From the NCBI GenBank assembly GCA_000508305.1, contig CP006977.1:1706621-1770620 (forward strand): DNA of 64,000 nucleotides. Direction: 5' to 3'. This document shows, piece by piece, positions 1 to 10,220 of the stretch. The stretch's first letter is position 1, and every line of letters starts with the position of its first letter. The notes beneath the pieces are model-generated. The model was not told where the DNA came from and did not search any database. It was given only the letters and a program-made list of their open reading frames with translations. Source of the stretch: Sulfolobus acidocaldarius SUSAZ (lineage in GTDB: Archaea; Thermoproteota; Thermoprotei_A; Sulfolobales; Sulfolobaceae). The position numbers and the translations under genes were made by a program.

Positions 1-395
1 AGCTAGCAACGTGGTTCCTATTCATGGCAAATGTCAATTTCGTTTACGTATTCGATGAAGTAGCCTATAACTACCTAATATCGGGAGTAACGTTTGTAAT
101 AGACCTAGTATTACTCGGATTGACATTTGTAGTGCCTGGTGTAGGTAATCTAATGATGTGGAGAATGTTGAGGAAAACTAACTCACATTCTCCAAGTCCT
201 TCACCTATTGACTTTCCTAACTACTTGAAAATAATAATACTTGTCGTAGCGATATTAGCTTTAGTCTCAGGATTCTTCACTAGGGAGGATATACTTTTCG
301 CTGGTCAGTACGCGTATCAAGTATCCCCACTAACGCCATTCCAATACAGTAGTAATCAGCCTACTCCTATAGGCTCATTTGGATGGAGAAGCTAA
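1..395 (+). CDS. 3' end of an integral membrane protein (partial)
   Basis: The reading frame is open from base 3 of the window and ends at 395, so the gene begins upstream. An ATG at 24 is internal to the open frame and I do not treat it as the start. The visible ~130 residues contain two or three hydrophobic segments (about residues 1-25, 30-55 and 75-95 of the visible part), a basic Ser/Pro-rich loop after MWRMLRK, and a polar tail ending in FGWRS. This is the C-terminal part of a polytopic membrane protein, perhaps a transporter or respiratory subunit. I do not recognise the family. It converges on the MFS gene that ends at 434. Confidence 0.6.
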   Translation, partial: LATWFLFMANVNFVYVFDEVAYNYLISGVTFVIDLVLLGLTFVVPGVGNLMMWRMLRKTNSHSPSPSPIDFPNYLKIIILVVAILALVSGFFTREDILFAGQYAYQVSPLTPFQYSSNQPTPIGSFGWRS

Positions 396-433
396 AAAGG
401 AAAAAAGAATGATATCTTAAAACACATACTCTT

Positions 434-1741
434 TCATTTTTTCTCTAGTTTTTCCAGTGGAACCCTGTAAGTGTCTACTCCTTTAATATACCAGATTACA
501 CTAACTATACCACCCATAAGCCAGAGAGCGAAATTGAGGATCAGATAATCTACGAGTGAAAATGATGATGTAACAACGAGAGAAATCCCATAGGCGGTAA
601 TTGGAAATATCCTTATGAGTCCTATCATGAATGCCCTCACATTACTGGGCATTAATACAGGCTCATATACAGTTCTCACTGCCCAACTGAACTCACTAAA
701 CAACATATTTACAAACAGAAGAACAAAGAAAATTTGAATGTTAAAGTTCATGGTAAGTAATACTATTGGTATCATACTCAATGTACCGCCCAGATAGGAT
801 ATCATGGAGAACATTCTTGTGTTAATCCTCCTCACAACCAGAGTTGCTAAGAAGCCTGAGACTGATGCGCCTAAATTAGCTATGAATATTATGAAAGGTG
901 TTTGTGAACTCGAGAAGTAATAATCAGCAACAGTAAACGCCATTAGACCGTAAGTGAGATATTGTGCTACACCTAAGACAACCAAAATTATGTACCTGAA
1001 GGTCAAGTTGGTGTTATCCTTAACCTGAACTTGAATATCTAATTCCCTAGTTTCTTTAGCTACCTTACTAGCCTCTTTCTCAGCTTTACCCAAATCCCCT
1101 TTAGTTACAAGCCACCTAACTGACTCAGGTAAGAGAAACCTTATTACAATAGCAAACACAATACCTAAGACAGCAACTAAGGATACAGCGAGGAGCTCAA
1201 TCATAAATGAGTTAGAAAGGCTGAATGTCAAGTAACCTATAAGAGCAGCTACAGTAGCCCCGATGTTGTCGAAATTTGGTCCTAATATTAAGATACTGTC
1301 TCTATAATTTATGGGCATCATCTCTGCACTATATGACAACATAACAGGAACCTCGCCTTCGACCCCAAATTCACCAAGTATTATGCCTATCACGATCAGT
1401 AGAATATATGGAAATTGCGCTAAACTAGTTGTGTTAAATCCAGACAGTACAGAAGCAAGAATAATTAAAATTGTCCCTACTGAGTAAAGAGTCATAGTTA
1501 TGAAGAATGTTACTTTCCTCCCTAACTTTCTGTCTGAGAAGAAGGATAGGATTAGGTTTCCTGCCAAAGCCGCAAGAGTGGGTGTGAGTAAAAACAGAAC
1601 GCTGTTTATATTGGGATAAAGTAACGGGGCTATAGAGGATATAACACCCCACATGAAATAACCTACGGCAACTGACGCAAACATTAGAGTGTGAACGGTA
1701 GTCCACTTCGAGGCATCAACTGATTTTACTATTTTTTCCAT
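434..1741 (-). CDS. MFS transporter, sugar/organic-acid type
   Basis: A 435-residue polytopic membrane protein with about 12 hydrophobic segments. After TM2 it has the MFS loop motif SFFSDRKLGRK, and after TM6 LLPESVRWLVTKGDLGKAEKE, which is the PESxRWL signature of the sugar-porter / metabolite:H+ symporter branch. It probably imports a small organic solute by proton symport, but the substrate cannot be read from sequence. It is transcribed divergently from the DHA2-type MFS gene at 1904 and shares an intergenic region of about 160 bp with it. The start is the only well-placed ATG, giving MEKIVKSVDASKW. Confidence 0.85.
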   Translation of the reverse strand: MEKIVKSVDASKWTTVHTLMFASVAVGYFMWGVISSIAPLLYPNINSVLFLLTPTLAALAGNLILSFFSDRKLGRKVTFFITMTLYSVGTILIILASVLSGFNTTSLAQFPYILLIVIGIILGEFGVEGEVPVMLSYSAEMMPINYRDSILILGPNFDNIGATVAALIGYLTFSLSNSFMIELLAVSLVAVLGIVFAIVIRFLLPESVRWLVTKGDLGKAEKEASKVAKETRELDIQVQVKDNTNLTFRYIILVVLGVAQYLTYGLMAFTVADYYFSSSQTPFIIFIANLGASVSGFLATLVVRRINTRMFSMISYLGGTLSMIPIVLLTMNFNIQIFFVLLFVNMLFSEFSWAVRTVYEPVLMPSNVRAFMIGLIRIFPITAYGISLVVTSSFSLVDYLILNFALWLMGGIVSVIWYIKGVDTYRVPLEKLEKK

Positions 1742-1903
1742 AAATTAGGTTTCATATAAGCGAGTTATAAAGTTAGTTATATTCAAATCCTATAACTTTC
1801 AATACCTCATTGATTTACAAAAATAGACGTTCTTAGTTACCTTAAGTTGCCTAAAATACTTAAGAGTTAAATATTTAAACTTTAAATGATTTGGCTTTTA
1901 CTT

Positions 1904-3583
1904 ATGCAGTATAAGTGGATAGCTCTAAGTAATACCACAATCGGAGTGTTAATGGCTTCCATAAACGGTAGTATAACCATAATTTCGTTACCGGCAATCT
2001 TCAGGGGTATCAACGTTAATCCCTTTGATTCCTTTCAGTTTCTCCTGTGGATATTGATGGGATATAACGTAGTCACAGCCACATTCCTCGTTTCCTTCGG
2101 AAAACTATCAGACATTTACGGAAGGGTGAGATTATACAACTTAGGTTTCCTAATATTTACCATAGGTTCAATACTCCTTTCAATTACACCAAATCAAGGA
2201 AGTTTGGGAGCACTAGAGCTTATAATTTTCAGAGTTATTCAAGGTATAGGTGGTGCCTTTCTATTCTCGAATAGTGCGGCAATAATAACTGATGCCTTTC
2301 CTTATAACGAAAGAGGTAAAGCGCTAGGTATTAACCAGATAGCGTTCTTAGGGGGGTCATTGATAGGCTTAATACTAGGAGGCGTACTTTCTGTAATTAA
2401 CTGGAGATTAGTGTTTCTAGTCAGTGTGCCAGTGGGAATACTGGGAACAATATGGAGTTACACTAAGTTGAAGGAGGTATCAAAGCCTAATAGAAATGAA
2501 AGTATTGATTGGGTAGGTAACTTATCTCTAGCTGTAGGTTTAATATCTATACTAGTTGCAGTCACTTATGGTCTATTGCCATATGGTAGTTCTCAGCTAG
2601 GCTGGGGAAATCCATATGTGATTACAGGACTAGTCGTTGGATTTGCTCTGATTGGTGCGTTTATATATGTGGAAAGAAAGGTTCAATACCCAATGTTTAG
2701 GTTAGAATTGTTCAAAATTAGGATGTTTGCAGCTGGAAATTTCGCTAGCCTACTGAGATCAATAGCTTATGGTGGTCTAACAATTATGTTAGTTATATTT
2801 CTCCAAGGGATATGGTTGCCTATACACGGTTATAGTTATGAGGAGACACCCTTCTGGGCTGGAATATATATGATACCACTAATGGTAGGGTTCGTATCAA
2901 TGGGACCAATAAGTGGTTGGTTGTCTGATAAATACGGTGCGAAACTGTTAGCTACACTTGGGATGGTGATTGTAGGTGTAGGGTTCCTAATGTTAACCAC
3001 TCTTCCATATAACTTCAGTTATCCTGAGTTCGCTGCAATCATATTCTTCATGGGCTTAGGAAACGGAATGTTTGCCTCTCCAAACACAGCATCTATAATG
3101 AACAGTGTACAACCTAAATATAGGGGCGTAGCATCAGGAATGAGGGCAACGATTCAGAATATAGGGCAGACTGTAAGCATAACCATATTCTTCACAATAG
3201 TTATAATAGCATTGAGCTCAAGCTTACCATCAGCCTTAGCTAATGCTGTATCTCAAGCAGGAGCACCTCAATTATCTGGTTACGTGCAAAATATACCTGT
3301 TACAGGTGCATTATTTTCAGCGTTTCTGGGATATGATCCCGTTAAAACTATATTATCCTCTTTACCTCCCCAGATCTATGCAAGTATACCCCCTCAGGCT
3401 GTAGCCATAATGGAACAGCATGCATGGTTCCCAACAGCAATAGCCCCTTCATTCTTATCAGCTTTAAGAGAAGCGTTCTACATAAGTGCTATACTGTGCT
3501 TCTTAGCTGCAATAGCCTCAGTCCTGAGGGGAAAGACAACAATAGCTGAGATTGAAAGAGATGGTGGGAAAGTTGATAAGTGA
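1904..3583 (+). CDS. MFS drug-efflux transporter, DHA2/EmrB type
   Basis: A long MFS protein (559 residues from this start) with about 14 predicted TM segments. It has the DHA2-type motifs [17 protein letters not shown] after TM2 and [19 protein letters not shown] in TM4, and [10 protein letters not shown] in the central loop. The family exports lipophilic drugs and similar compounds by proton antiport. An ATG at 1886 is in frame, but ATATTTAAAC at 1871-1880 is a TATA-like box placed 25 nt before the ATG at 1904, favouring a leaderless start there ([12 protein letters not shown]). The MarR-family gene downstream on the same strand is the obvious candidate regulator. Confidence 0.85.
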   Translation: MQYKWIALSNTTIGVLMASINGSITIISLPAIFRGINVNPFDSFQFLLWILMGYNVVTATFLVSFGKLSDIYGRVRLYNLGFLIFTIGSILLSITPNQGSLGALELIIFRVIQGIGGAFLFSNSAAIITDAFPYNERGKALGINQIAFLGGSLIGLILGGVLSVINWRLVFLVSVPVGILGTIWSYTKLKEVSKPNRNESIDWVGNLSLAVGLISILVAVTYGLLPYGSSQLGWGNPYVITGLVVGFALIGAFIYVERKVQYPMFRLELFKIRMFAAGNFASLLRSIAYGGLTIMLVIFLQGIWLPIHGYSYEETPFWAGIYMIPLMVGFVSMGPISGWLSDKYGAKLLATLGMVIVGVGFLMLTTLPYNFSYPEFAAIIFFMGLGNGMFASPNTASIMNSVQPKYRGVASGMRATIQNIGQTVSITIFFTIVIIALSSSLPSALANAVSQAGAPQLSGYVQNIPVTGALFSAFLGYDPVKTILSSLPPQIYASIPPQAVAIMEQHAWFPTAIAPSFLSALREAFYISAILCFLAAIASVLRGKTTIAEIERDGGKVDK

Positions 3584-3693
3584 AAAGACACCAAGTATAA
3601 ATAAGATAGAGATTATGAAGGTTACAAGAAGTTATTCAAGTAAATTCACCTTTTATTGCATTCAAAATAATTTTAGGGGTGGTGGGTAAGAAC

Positions 3694-4134
3694 ATGGAGA
3701 TTACCATGGATGAGAGACTTCAAGTAATTGTTACCATTGCTAAGATAAATAGGGCTTTTCAGAGAGAACTTAACAAAAAGTTAGCTAAGCTAAACATATC
3801 CTACCTCGATCACCTCGTGCTAAGAGGAATAAAGGACGGTCCCAAACCTATGGTTGAGCTGGCAAATAAGTACTTGGTTACCCAAGCTTCAATAACTTCT
3901 ACAGTTGATAAACTGGAGGATATGGGTTTAGTGAGAAGGGAGAGGAGTCAAGATGATAGAAGGTTAGTGTTGATATATATAACAGAGAAAGGAAAAGAAG
4001 TGATGGAAGAAGGATTTAAGATATATAGAGAATTATCAGAAGAAATTATGAAAGAGTTAAAGGATAATCAAGTGAAGTCCCTATTGGAGGGTCTTAGCGT
4101 CCTCCTCTCTAGATTGGAAAATATAAGAAGCTAG
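3694..4134 (+). CDS. MarR family transcriptional regulator
   Basis: A 146-residue winged-helix protein. The DNA-binding helices lie around LANKYLVTQASITSTVDKLE, followed by the wing with the MarR signature RRERSQDDRRLVLIYITEKG; flanking N- and C-terminal helices would form the dimer interface. The frame is open from a GTG at 3679, but GGTGG at 3681-3685 is a good ribosome-binding site for the ATG at 3694, so I use that start. It follows the DHA2 efflux gene on the same strand after a gap of about 110 bp. MarR proteins usually repress neighbouring efflux genes until a phenolic or drug-like ligand binds; that role is inferred from position. Confidence 0.85.
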   Translation: MEITMDERLQVIVTIAKINRAFQRELNKKLAKLNISYLDHLVLRGIKDGPKPMVELANKYLVTQASITSTVDKLEDMGLVRRERSQDDRRLVLIYITEKGKEVMEEGFKIYRELSEEIMKELKDNQVKSLLEGLSVLLSRLENIRS

Positions 4135-4182
4135 TACTTTTTGGTGAAGACTTTACTGAAAAATAAGACATTTAACTTAAAA

Positions 4183-5349
4183 TTATCCAATTATAGGTTT
4201 ATCATTATCTTTGTTCTCAACGGTGGCATTTGCATAAATATTATGAAAATATATGAGGGAAAGAAGGCTTAAAGCAGAACAAAGGAAATACTCGGAATTT
4301 GGGGACAGTAATTGAAACATTGTATTCCCCAATGGAAAACCTATTAGACTCCCCAATGCAGTTGAAGACTGGGCGAAACCAAATCCGCCACTCCTACTTC
4401 CGGGCGGTAAAGTCTTACTAAGTAATGTTAAGATAGAGTTTTGGGCTATACCGTTTCCCATCGCCAATAGGACTAGGCTAACATAAGCTAGGATTTGGTT
4501 TGAGGGAAATGAGAGTAAGATATAAGCTATAAATGTTATTGAAAGTCCAATAGTAATCGCTATCCTTTCCCCCACCTTCCCTATTATCCTATATACTAAT
4601 AAGAATTGGGCTACAGCTTGGACTATTCCCACTAATCCTAATACTAATCCTATTTGGGAGGGACCCCAGTTGTAGAAATATCTCCCGTAAAAAGCAAGTG
4701 TCCCTTGAAGTACGGCAAAGCTTAAGGCTATAATAAGTGTTAATGTAAAGAACGAGCTGGACATCCTGAAAATTTCCTTAAGGGAAGCTTGCCTTATGGG
4801 AATTTCCTTATTGTCACTACTGACCAATAGGTATACTAAAATCAAGTTAAGGAAAGCCAGACCTGCAACTATCAGGAATGTGTTCCTATATCCAAGAGGA
4901 GAGAGGACACCACCAATCACAGGACCAGCTACAAAACCAACCCCAAATGTGCCAGATATTATCCCTATATTACGGGACTTATCCTTACCTAGCTCAGTTG
5001 CATAGGAGAGTATAACTGGTAAATTACTTGTCAACGCTCCTGTTATAAATCTAGCTAAAAGTAGAAGATAGAAGTATGGGGATAAGCCTATTATCAAGTA
5101 ACCTATAATCTCTGAGCCTATTCCGAGAGTCAAAACGTTCTTCCTGCCTCTTATGTCTGAGAGTCTACTGATATAAGGGGAGAAAATCAACTGAGCTATT
5201 GAGTACGTTACCGTTAATAAGCTATACTCGATAGGAGTGGCGCCTAGCTGTAAAGAGTAATATGGTAGGATTGGAATTATTATTCCGAATCCTACTGAAT
5301 CCAAGAATGCCGTTAAGGCTAAGGTAGTTAATGCGATTCTCTCATTCAT
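4183..5349 (-). CDS. MFS transporter, DHA1-like
   Basis: A 388-residue protein with about 12 hydrophobic segments and the MFS signature ISRLSDIRGRKNVLTLG after TM2. SVGFGIIIPILPYYS in TM1 and LARFITGALTSNLPVILSY in TM4 resemble the tetracycline/multidrug DHA1 branch. It probably exports a small organic molecule by proton antiport; the substrate is unknown. It converges on the MarR gene and is divergent from the Lrp-like gene at 5459, with about 110 bp between the two starts. The start is the ATG of MNERIALTTLALTAF, which runs straight into TM1. Confidence 0.82.
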   Translation of the reverse strand: MNERIALTTLALTAFLDSVGFGIIIPILPYYSLQLGATPIEYSLLTVTYSIAQLIFSPYISRLSDIRGRKNVLTLGIGSEIIGYLIIGLSPYFYLLLLARFITGALTSNLPVILSYATELGKDKSRNIGIISGTFGVGFVAGPVIGGVLSPLGYRNTFLIVAGLAFLNLILVYLLVSSDNKEIPIRQASLKEIFRMSSSFFTLTLIIALSFAVLQGTLAFYGRYFYNWGPSQIGLVLGLVGIVQAVAQFLLVYRIIGKVGERIAITIGLSITFIAYILLSFPSNQILAYVSLVLLAMGNGIAQNSILTLLSKTLPPGSRSGGFGFAQSSTALGSLIGFPLGNTMFQLLSPNSEYFLCSALSLLSLIYFHNIYANATVENKDNDKPIIG

Positions 5350-5458
5350 ATAGTGACTTCTCCATGTGACTATATTAAGACTGTTTTAGCTTAAACCTAA
5401 TGGAGATCGTGATTTTAATTTTTTTATAGCTTTTAAGCTCTAAACTAAAAGTAATAGT

Positions 5459-6247
5459 GTGGATGAAATTGACAGGCTAATAATATTCAATTTGCTCAGG
5501 GATGGAAGAATATCCCAGAACAAACTAGCTAAGATTATAAATCTGGCTCCTCCTTCTCTGAACTCAAGGTTCAGAAGACTAATCGATGAAGGAGTAATAA
5601 GAGGCTTCAAGGTTCTCATAAACCCAAACTTAATAAACAAGTACTTCGCTTATTACGCTTTTCCCAATTTGAGAGAGGCTTACTCAGATAAGATATTTGT
5701 GAAATTCAATTGCCTTGAGAACTTCAATGTTTATGGCTTTCAGGGTGAAAGCATTGAAGAGATAAAAGAGACTGTAGACGGAATCTCATCAGAGTTAGGA
5801 AAACCCATAATGGAGTATATCCCTCCTCAGAATCCCGTAAAGCTTAAAAAGCAACATCTACTACTGATAAAGACACTAGTTGAGAATCCCAGGGCTGAAA
5901 TAAGTGAAATAGCAAACAAGCTAAACTTTAAGGTATCGAAGGTTAGGAGGTTAATTGGTGAACTGAAGGGATTTGCAGTAATACCAGAGGTTGACCTAAT
6001 AAAAGCTGACTCCATGCTCCTGGCTGTCTTCACAAAGAAGCTTAATGACGTGATAACAGTCACAAACAGGTTCTCAGTTATAATAATACCTGGGGCATTA
6101 GGAGGAATCGATGTGAGCTTTGTTGGTTCGATAAGGAATGCAAAGGCAATGATCGATAATGTGAGGAGGATAGATCCAGACGCGCAGATTATGTTGGTTT
6201 ATAATTATGAGATAAAGAACGACACTAGGAATTTGGAAATTGAATGA
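5459..6247 (+). CDS. Lrp/AsnC-like regulator with two winged-helix segments
   Basis: A 262-residue protein that starts directly with an AsnC-type helix-turn-helix (IDRLIIFNLLRDGRISQNKLA through LIDEGVIRGFKV, residues 3-50). A second helix-turn-helix sits around residues 130-185 (LLLIKTLVENPRAEISEIANKL), so it is a duplicated or two-domain relative of Lrp rather than a classical ~150-residue Lrp. The start is a GTG directly before GATGAAATT; no upstream ATG fits. It is divergent from the MFS gene at 5349, which makes that gene a candidate target. No cognate ligand can be inferred. Confidence 0.75.
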   Translation: MDEIDRLIIFNLLRDGRISQNKLAKIINLAPPSLNSRFRRLIDEGVIRGFKVLINPNLINKYFAYYAFPNLREAYSDKIFVKFNCLENFNVYGFQGESIEEIKETVDGISSELGKPIMEYIPPQNPVKLKKQHLLLIKTLVENPRAEISEIANKLNFKVSKVRRLIGELKGFAVIPEVDLIKADSMLLAVFTKKLNDVITVTNRFSVIIIPGALGGIDVSFVGSIRNAKAMIDNVRRIDPDAQIMLVYNYEIKNDTRNLEIE

Positions 6248-6390
6248 ATAATTTAGCTCACAGTCAGTTAGCAAGACAAGTGATAATTATATTGATATTT
6301 CTTGAGATAATTAACGTATTTTCGATCTATGGAATTATTGCTCATAATAAGCCTAAAGCCTAATAAGCAATATGTTGTTATACAAAATAC

Positions 6391-6609
6391 ATGAAGTATG
6401 CTAATTTTTGGATCAAATTCAAAAATTGGGCTATAAACGTGGAAGATAAGGACGTTCCATTACGATTGAGAGAGGTGGTCAGGGTTATCAGGGAAAATCC
6501 TGATATTTCTGTAGTTAAGTTAGCTGCATACCTTGACAGTGACGCTTTATTTCTTGCAAGATCTATCTATTTTAATTATAAGAAAATAGTTCAGAACGGG
6601 ATAACTTAA
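6391..6609 (+). CDS. Small conserved-type protein, possible HTH
   Basis: A 72-residue ORF opening with ATG (MKYANFWIKFKNWA). The stretch LREVVRVIRENPDISVVKLA followed by SIYFNYKKIVQNG looks like the helices of a small winged-helix protein, but the match is weak. It has its own upstream AT-rich promoter-like stretch and does not overlap another gene. Its codon usage is like that of the neighbours, so I take it as a real small gene of unknown function lying between two regulator genes. Confidence 0.5.
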   Translation: MKYANFWIKFKNWAINVEDKDVPLRLREVVRVIRENPDISVVKLAAYLDSDALFLARSIYFNYKKIVQNGIT

Positions 6610-6734
6610 TTCCATTCTTAAAGAAAAACCTTCTACCGGAAATATATTTCTCCTTAACCAAGGTCTATAATTTACTCCGTCATATTTACTATTATATTAT
6701 GAAAAATGACTTAATGTGACAGAAAGAGTTTTCA

Positions 6735-7430
6735 TCAGAATGTGTTGGAGTTGTCTACGAAAACTTGCATTAATACTTTCCTAATAGCATTCCTTATATG
6801 TCTGTCCAAAGCCACCTTTGTTACCCCATACATTTTGGCTAACTCATCGAGCTTAGTCTTCTTGGGATAATCAAAGAACCCCATCTTATACGCTGTGTAT
6901 AGTATCTGTCTCTCTGTAGGTGTGAGTGATGAGAAAACAATCATCTTACTCTTAACCTCATCCATTTCTACCCTATCGAAATCAAGGTTTTCAATCTCTA
7001 CGTCGATCCTCTTTAGCTCCTCACTAATCTGGGTTTCTAATTGATCTCTCCTGTTGAATGTGTAGACTTGCCAGTCTTCAATACCATCACTTACAGTAAG
7101 ATTTGCAACAATAGCGTTACTATTCATCATAGCCTTCGTAATTGAGTTCTCAAAGTTCTTAAAGTAGTATAGTAATGCTGTCTTACTTGATTTATTCCTA
7201 TCGACCCTTATGATCTTTATGTTATTCCTATACTTTCTACTTAACACATCAATGAAGTCTGTCAGCTGAGTTTTTACATTTGAATACAACTCCACAATTT
7301 CGAAAACAGAATTCTTTGCTACTAGAGGAAAGAGGTATTTAACGTTTGCCGTAACATCATAACCTGTGGTCTCCTGTGTCCAACAAGCGTCATGTTTAAC
7401 TCGCATCCTCACCTTGTAAATTTGCATCAT
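6735..7430 (-). CDS. Bacterioopsin-activator-like (HTH_10) regulator
   Basis: A 231-residue protein. The C-terminal ~55 residues (LTPTERQILYTAYKMGFFDY, then KLDELAKMYGVTKVALDRHI) match the HTH_10 domain of archaeal bacterioopsin-activator (Bat) relatives. The N-terminal ~170 residues are a mixed alpha/beta region of the kind that precedes HTH_10 in many Sulfolobus regulators and may bind a ligand. A TATA-like CTATATATATAC (minus strand, about 7452-7463) lies about 26 nt upstream of the ATG, consistent with a leaderless mRNA. It is divergent from the molybdenum hydroxylase gene at 7825, its most likely target; that link is inferred from position only. Confidence 0.8.
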   Translation of the reverse strand: MMQIYKVRMRVKHDACWTQETTGYDVTANVKYLFPLVAKNSVFEIVELYSNVKTQLTDFIDVLSRKYRNNIKIIRVDRNKSSKTALLYYFKNFENSITKAMMNSNAIVANLTVSDGIEDWQVYTFNRRDQLETQISEELKRIDVEIENLDFDRVEMDEVKSKMIVFSSLTPTERQILYTAYKMGFFDYPKKTKLDELAKMYGVTKVALDRHIRNAIRKVLMQVFVDNSNTF

Positions 7431-7824
7431 AATTGTTTTTATATAGGGGAAGTTGTATATATATAGTTTATTATTTTCATTGATATTATTTATTTTTTAT
7501 TTTCAAATGAATGATTATATTCTAAACCTTAACTTAACATTTATTGCCTATAGATAACGTAACACTTCTTGGTTTTTACTTTGAAAGGGTTGCTGATGTC
7601 TGATCGGTAGATAGTAATACCCGATATAGAGAGATATAACAGTTTACAGAGGTCATTTAATATAACGTTATTATGGACTCTAATTTTGCTAGATTCTCGT
7701 CCTAGTACAAACTTCAATGTAGTCCATAATTATTTATTTACCCCCTGAATAATTTTCCTATAATATTTAAAATTTAAACTCTTTAAACGTAATGTTTATT
7801 AAATGATGAGGAGAAAACCACTTT
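7431..7824. other. Divergent intergenic region (394 bp)
   Basis: A very AT-rich region between the HTH_10 regulator and the molybdenum hydroxylase subunit. It holds the leaderless-type promoter of the regulator (TATA-like stretch near 7452-7463) and, for the plus-strand gene, a TTTAAAATTTAAACT block near 7767-7782 with a GAGGAG ribosome-binding candidate at 7808-7813. I found no ORF or RNA gene in it. Confidence 0.4.
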
Positions 7825-10002
7825 ATGCCTAAGTATATAGGTAAACCGCTAAAAAGAATAATAGAAGATCAGCCTCTTGTGACAGGAAGGGCTACCTTTG
7901 TATATGACTTAGACCTAAGGGGTACACTTTACGCATCCTTTGTAAGGAGTCAATATGCACATGCTAAAATAAAAAGTGTAAAATGCCCTGAGGGTTCAAT
8001 GTGCTTTACGTCCTATGATCTACCTAAGGCTATCATAGGAATAGCCAGGGACGAAGCTGTCTATCAAGATCAACCTATAGCTGTAGTATTGGCTAATGAT
8101 GAGTACAAGGCAAGAGACTTGGCAGACGAGGTCGAAGTTGAATATGAACCATTACCTAGCGTAATAGACGTTGAGGAAGCCTTGAGTAATAAGGAGAAGG
8201 CTATGAGTAAATTAGAATCAAATGTCATCTTACATGATGAAGTGAATGTTGGGGATACTCAAAACGACTTCAAAAGAGCTTATAAGATTATTGAGGGAGA
8301 ACTAATCAATCAAAGGGTTATCCCTTCCGCCATGGAACCCAGAGGAGCCTTTGCACAATTTGACGGTAAGAGGTTAACAGTATGGAGTAGCACACAGACC
8401 CCATTTGACCTTAAGAAGTCCTTATCAGAAATCCTATCTGAATACGGCATTAAAGACATAAGAGTTATACAACCTTATGTTGGTGGTGCCTTTGGTAGCA
8501 AAATAATAAACTATGCTGAGGAGTTCGTTGTAGCTTATCTCTCAGTAATAACTAAGAGACCTATAAAGTGGTTTAATTCAAGGACTGAGGACATGATGAC
8601 AACAAATCACGGTAGGGATATGAGATTGAGATTTAGGGCTGCCTTTGACTCAGAGGGAAAGTTACTGGGAATAGAGGGTACACTTATACACGATCTGGGG
8701 GCACCATTTGAAGACATAAATAAGGACTCCTTTGGGATGGCAACTATAGCAGCGAGATTGTTAATAGGTAGATACAAGGTCAATTCCCTTAAAATAAAGG
8801 TTCTCGGCGTTGCAACAAACAAAGCTTTTATCGGTGCCTACAGGGGTGCAGGGAGACCTGAGGCTACATATTTCATCGAAAGGATATTGACACTAGGTGC
8901 TAAAGAACTGGGATTAGATCAATATGAGATAAGAGAGAGAAATGTGATGGACGACGTTAATTTCACTAAATTACCTACAGGCATAACATATGATAGTGGT
9001 AGGTACAAAGAGTTACTTAGAATAGCTAAACCGTACTACAATGAACTAATAAAGAGAAGGGACCAGTTGAGGAGTAAGGGTAAACTAGCTGGTGTCGGTG
9101 TCGCAATAGTAAGCGAGATAGCATCATTTGGTCCTTATTCTACAGCTAAGGTGAAGGTTCTCCCCAATGGTAGAATTCAAGTTATAACTGGCACAACACC
9201 CCACGGTCAAGGAGATGCGACAGCCTTCACACAAATAGCTGCTGAAGTATTTGATGTTGACCCATTAAACGTGGATGTGCTTTGGGGAGATACTGACCTC
9301 ATATCAGATGGAGATCTAACTGCAGGCAGTAGAACGATAACTGTCGGTGGATCTGCAGTATATGAAGCTGCAGTGAGGCTAAAGGAAAAACTGTTGAAAG
9401 TTGTGTCAGAGAAAATGGGTGTGAAGGCTGAAGAGATTGAATACAGAGAGGGTGAGTTTATTCATGGAGACAAGACCATGAGTCTATCAGAGGCTGCAAG
9501 GACTTCCATGTTTATGGGAGTATTACCCGAGCAGGACTACTCTTATGTTATGAATCTATACACATCCCCTTATGGCGTACACATGGTTCTAGTAGAGGTT
9601 GATAAAGACACAGGCTTTACTAGAGTACTGGACTACAAGGCATTTGATGACGTAGGTGTAGTTGTAAATCCATTATTGGCTGAGGGACAAACACATGGAG
9701 GTGCGCTTCAGGGTGTAGGACAAGCCCTGTATGAGGAGGCAATTTACTCTCAAGATGGTAACTTGCTGACCTCTAATTTCTCAGATTACGTTTTACCTAC
9801 TGCTGTTGAATCATTCAATGTCGAGTGGAGGTCATTTGGATTAACAAAATCTGATACCCCAATTGGGTCTAAGGGTATCGGAGAGTTACCTACGATAGCT
9901 GGAACACCTGCTGTGGTGAGTGCTATAGAAGATGCAATAGGCAAGAAGATATACACCATGCCCGTTAAACCAGAACTAGTGCTAAAGTTACTAGGAGAAT
10001 AA
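7825..10002 (+). CDS. Xanthine dehydrogenase-family Mo-binding subunit
   Basis: A 725-residue homologue of the large molybdopterin-binding subunit of the xanthine oxidase / CO dehydrogenase / aldehyde oxidoreductase family. It has the N-terminal a/b hammerhead (GKPLKRIIEDQPLVTGRATF), then PYVGGAFGSKI, RGAGRPEATYFIERI and TTPHGQGDATAFTQIAAEVF in the Mo-cofactor region, and the C-terminal SKGIGELPTIAGTPAVVSAI containing the conserved catalytic Glu. Family members oxidise aldehydes, purines or CO. The medium FAD subunit and small [2Fe-2S] subunit that normally complete the enzyme are not adjacent, so partners must be encoded elsewhere. The length is slightly short of the usual 750-800 residues. 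The substrate is not predictable; an aldehyde is the default guess. Confidence 0.88.
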   Translation: MPKYIGKPLKRIIEDQPLVTGRATFVYDLDLRGTLYASFVRSQYAHAKIKSVKCPEGSMCFTSYDLPKAIIGIARDEAVYQDQPIAVVLANDEYKARDLADEVEVEYEPLPSVIDVEEALSNKEKAMSKLESNVILHDEVNVGDTQNDFKRAYKIIEGELINQRVIPSAMEPRGAFAQFDGKRLTVWSSTQTPFDLKKSLSEILSEYGIKDIRVIQPYVGGAFGSKIINYAEEFVVAYLSVITKRPIKWFNSRTEDMMTTNHGRDMRLRFRAAFDSEGKLLGIEGTLIHDLGAPFEDINKDSFGMATIAARLLIGRYKVNSLKIKVLGVATNKAFIGAYRGAGRPEATYFIERILTLGAKELGLDQYEIRERNVMDDVNFTKLPTGITYDSGRYKELLRIAKPYYNELIKRRDQLRSKGKLAGVGVAIVSEIASFGPYSTAKVKVLPNGRIQVITGTTPHGQGDATAFTQIAAEVFDVDPLNVDVLWGDTDLISDGDLTAGSRTITVGGSAVYEAAVRLKEKLLKVVSEKMGVKAEEIEYREGEFIHGDKTMSLSEAARTSMFMGVLPEQDYSYVMNLYTSPYGVHMVLVEVDKDTGFTRVLDYKAFDDVGVVVNPLLAEGQTHGGALQGVGQALYEEAIYSQDGNLLTSNFSDYVLPTAVESFNVEWRSFGLTKSDTPIGSKGIGELPTIAGTPAVVSAIEDAIGKKIYTMPVKPELVLKLLGE

Positions 10003-10010
10003 ATTCACGA

Positions 10011-10016
10011 TTTTTT
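10011..10016 (+). terminator. T-rich terminator candidate
   Basis: A run of six T starts eight bases after the stop codon of the molybdenum hydroxylase gene. Archaeal transcription often ends at such oligo-T runs without a hairpin. Confidence 0.35.
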
Positions 10017-10220
10017 GTTCGCAATAAACATACACATTTTATTTCCATATTTCAGTATGTTGACTCTCCTTTCTTTACAGATCCTCATATTTACTCTAAT
10101 ATTCTATAAATATTAAAAATTATCCCCTTAAATTAGTTTCGGAGAGTAGAATGAATATTTACGTAAACAAAGGAATAAAATTTTAATTCTCTATCTTATA
10201 ATAAAGTTAACTGACCATTA

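Noticed and set aside
1434-1706. 90-codon minus-strand ORF inside the first MFS gene
   Set aside because: It overlaps the well-supported MFS frame on the same strand and has no domain or start signal.
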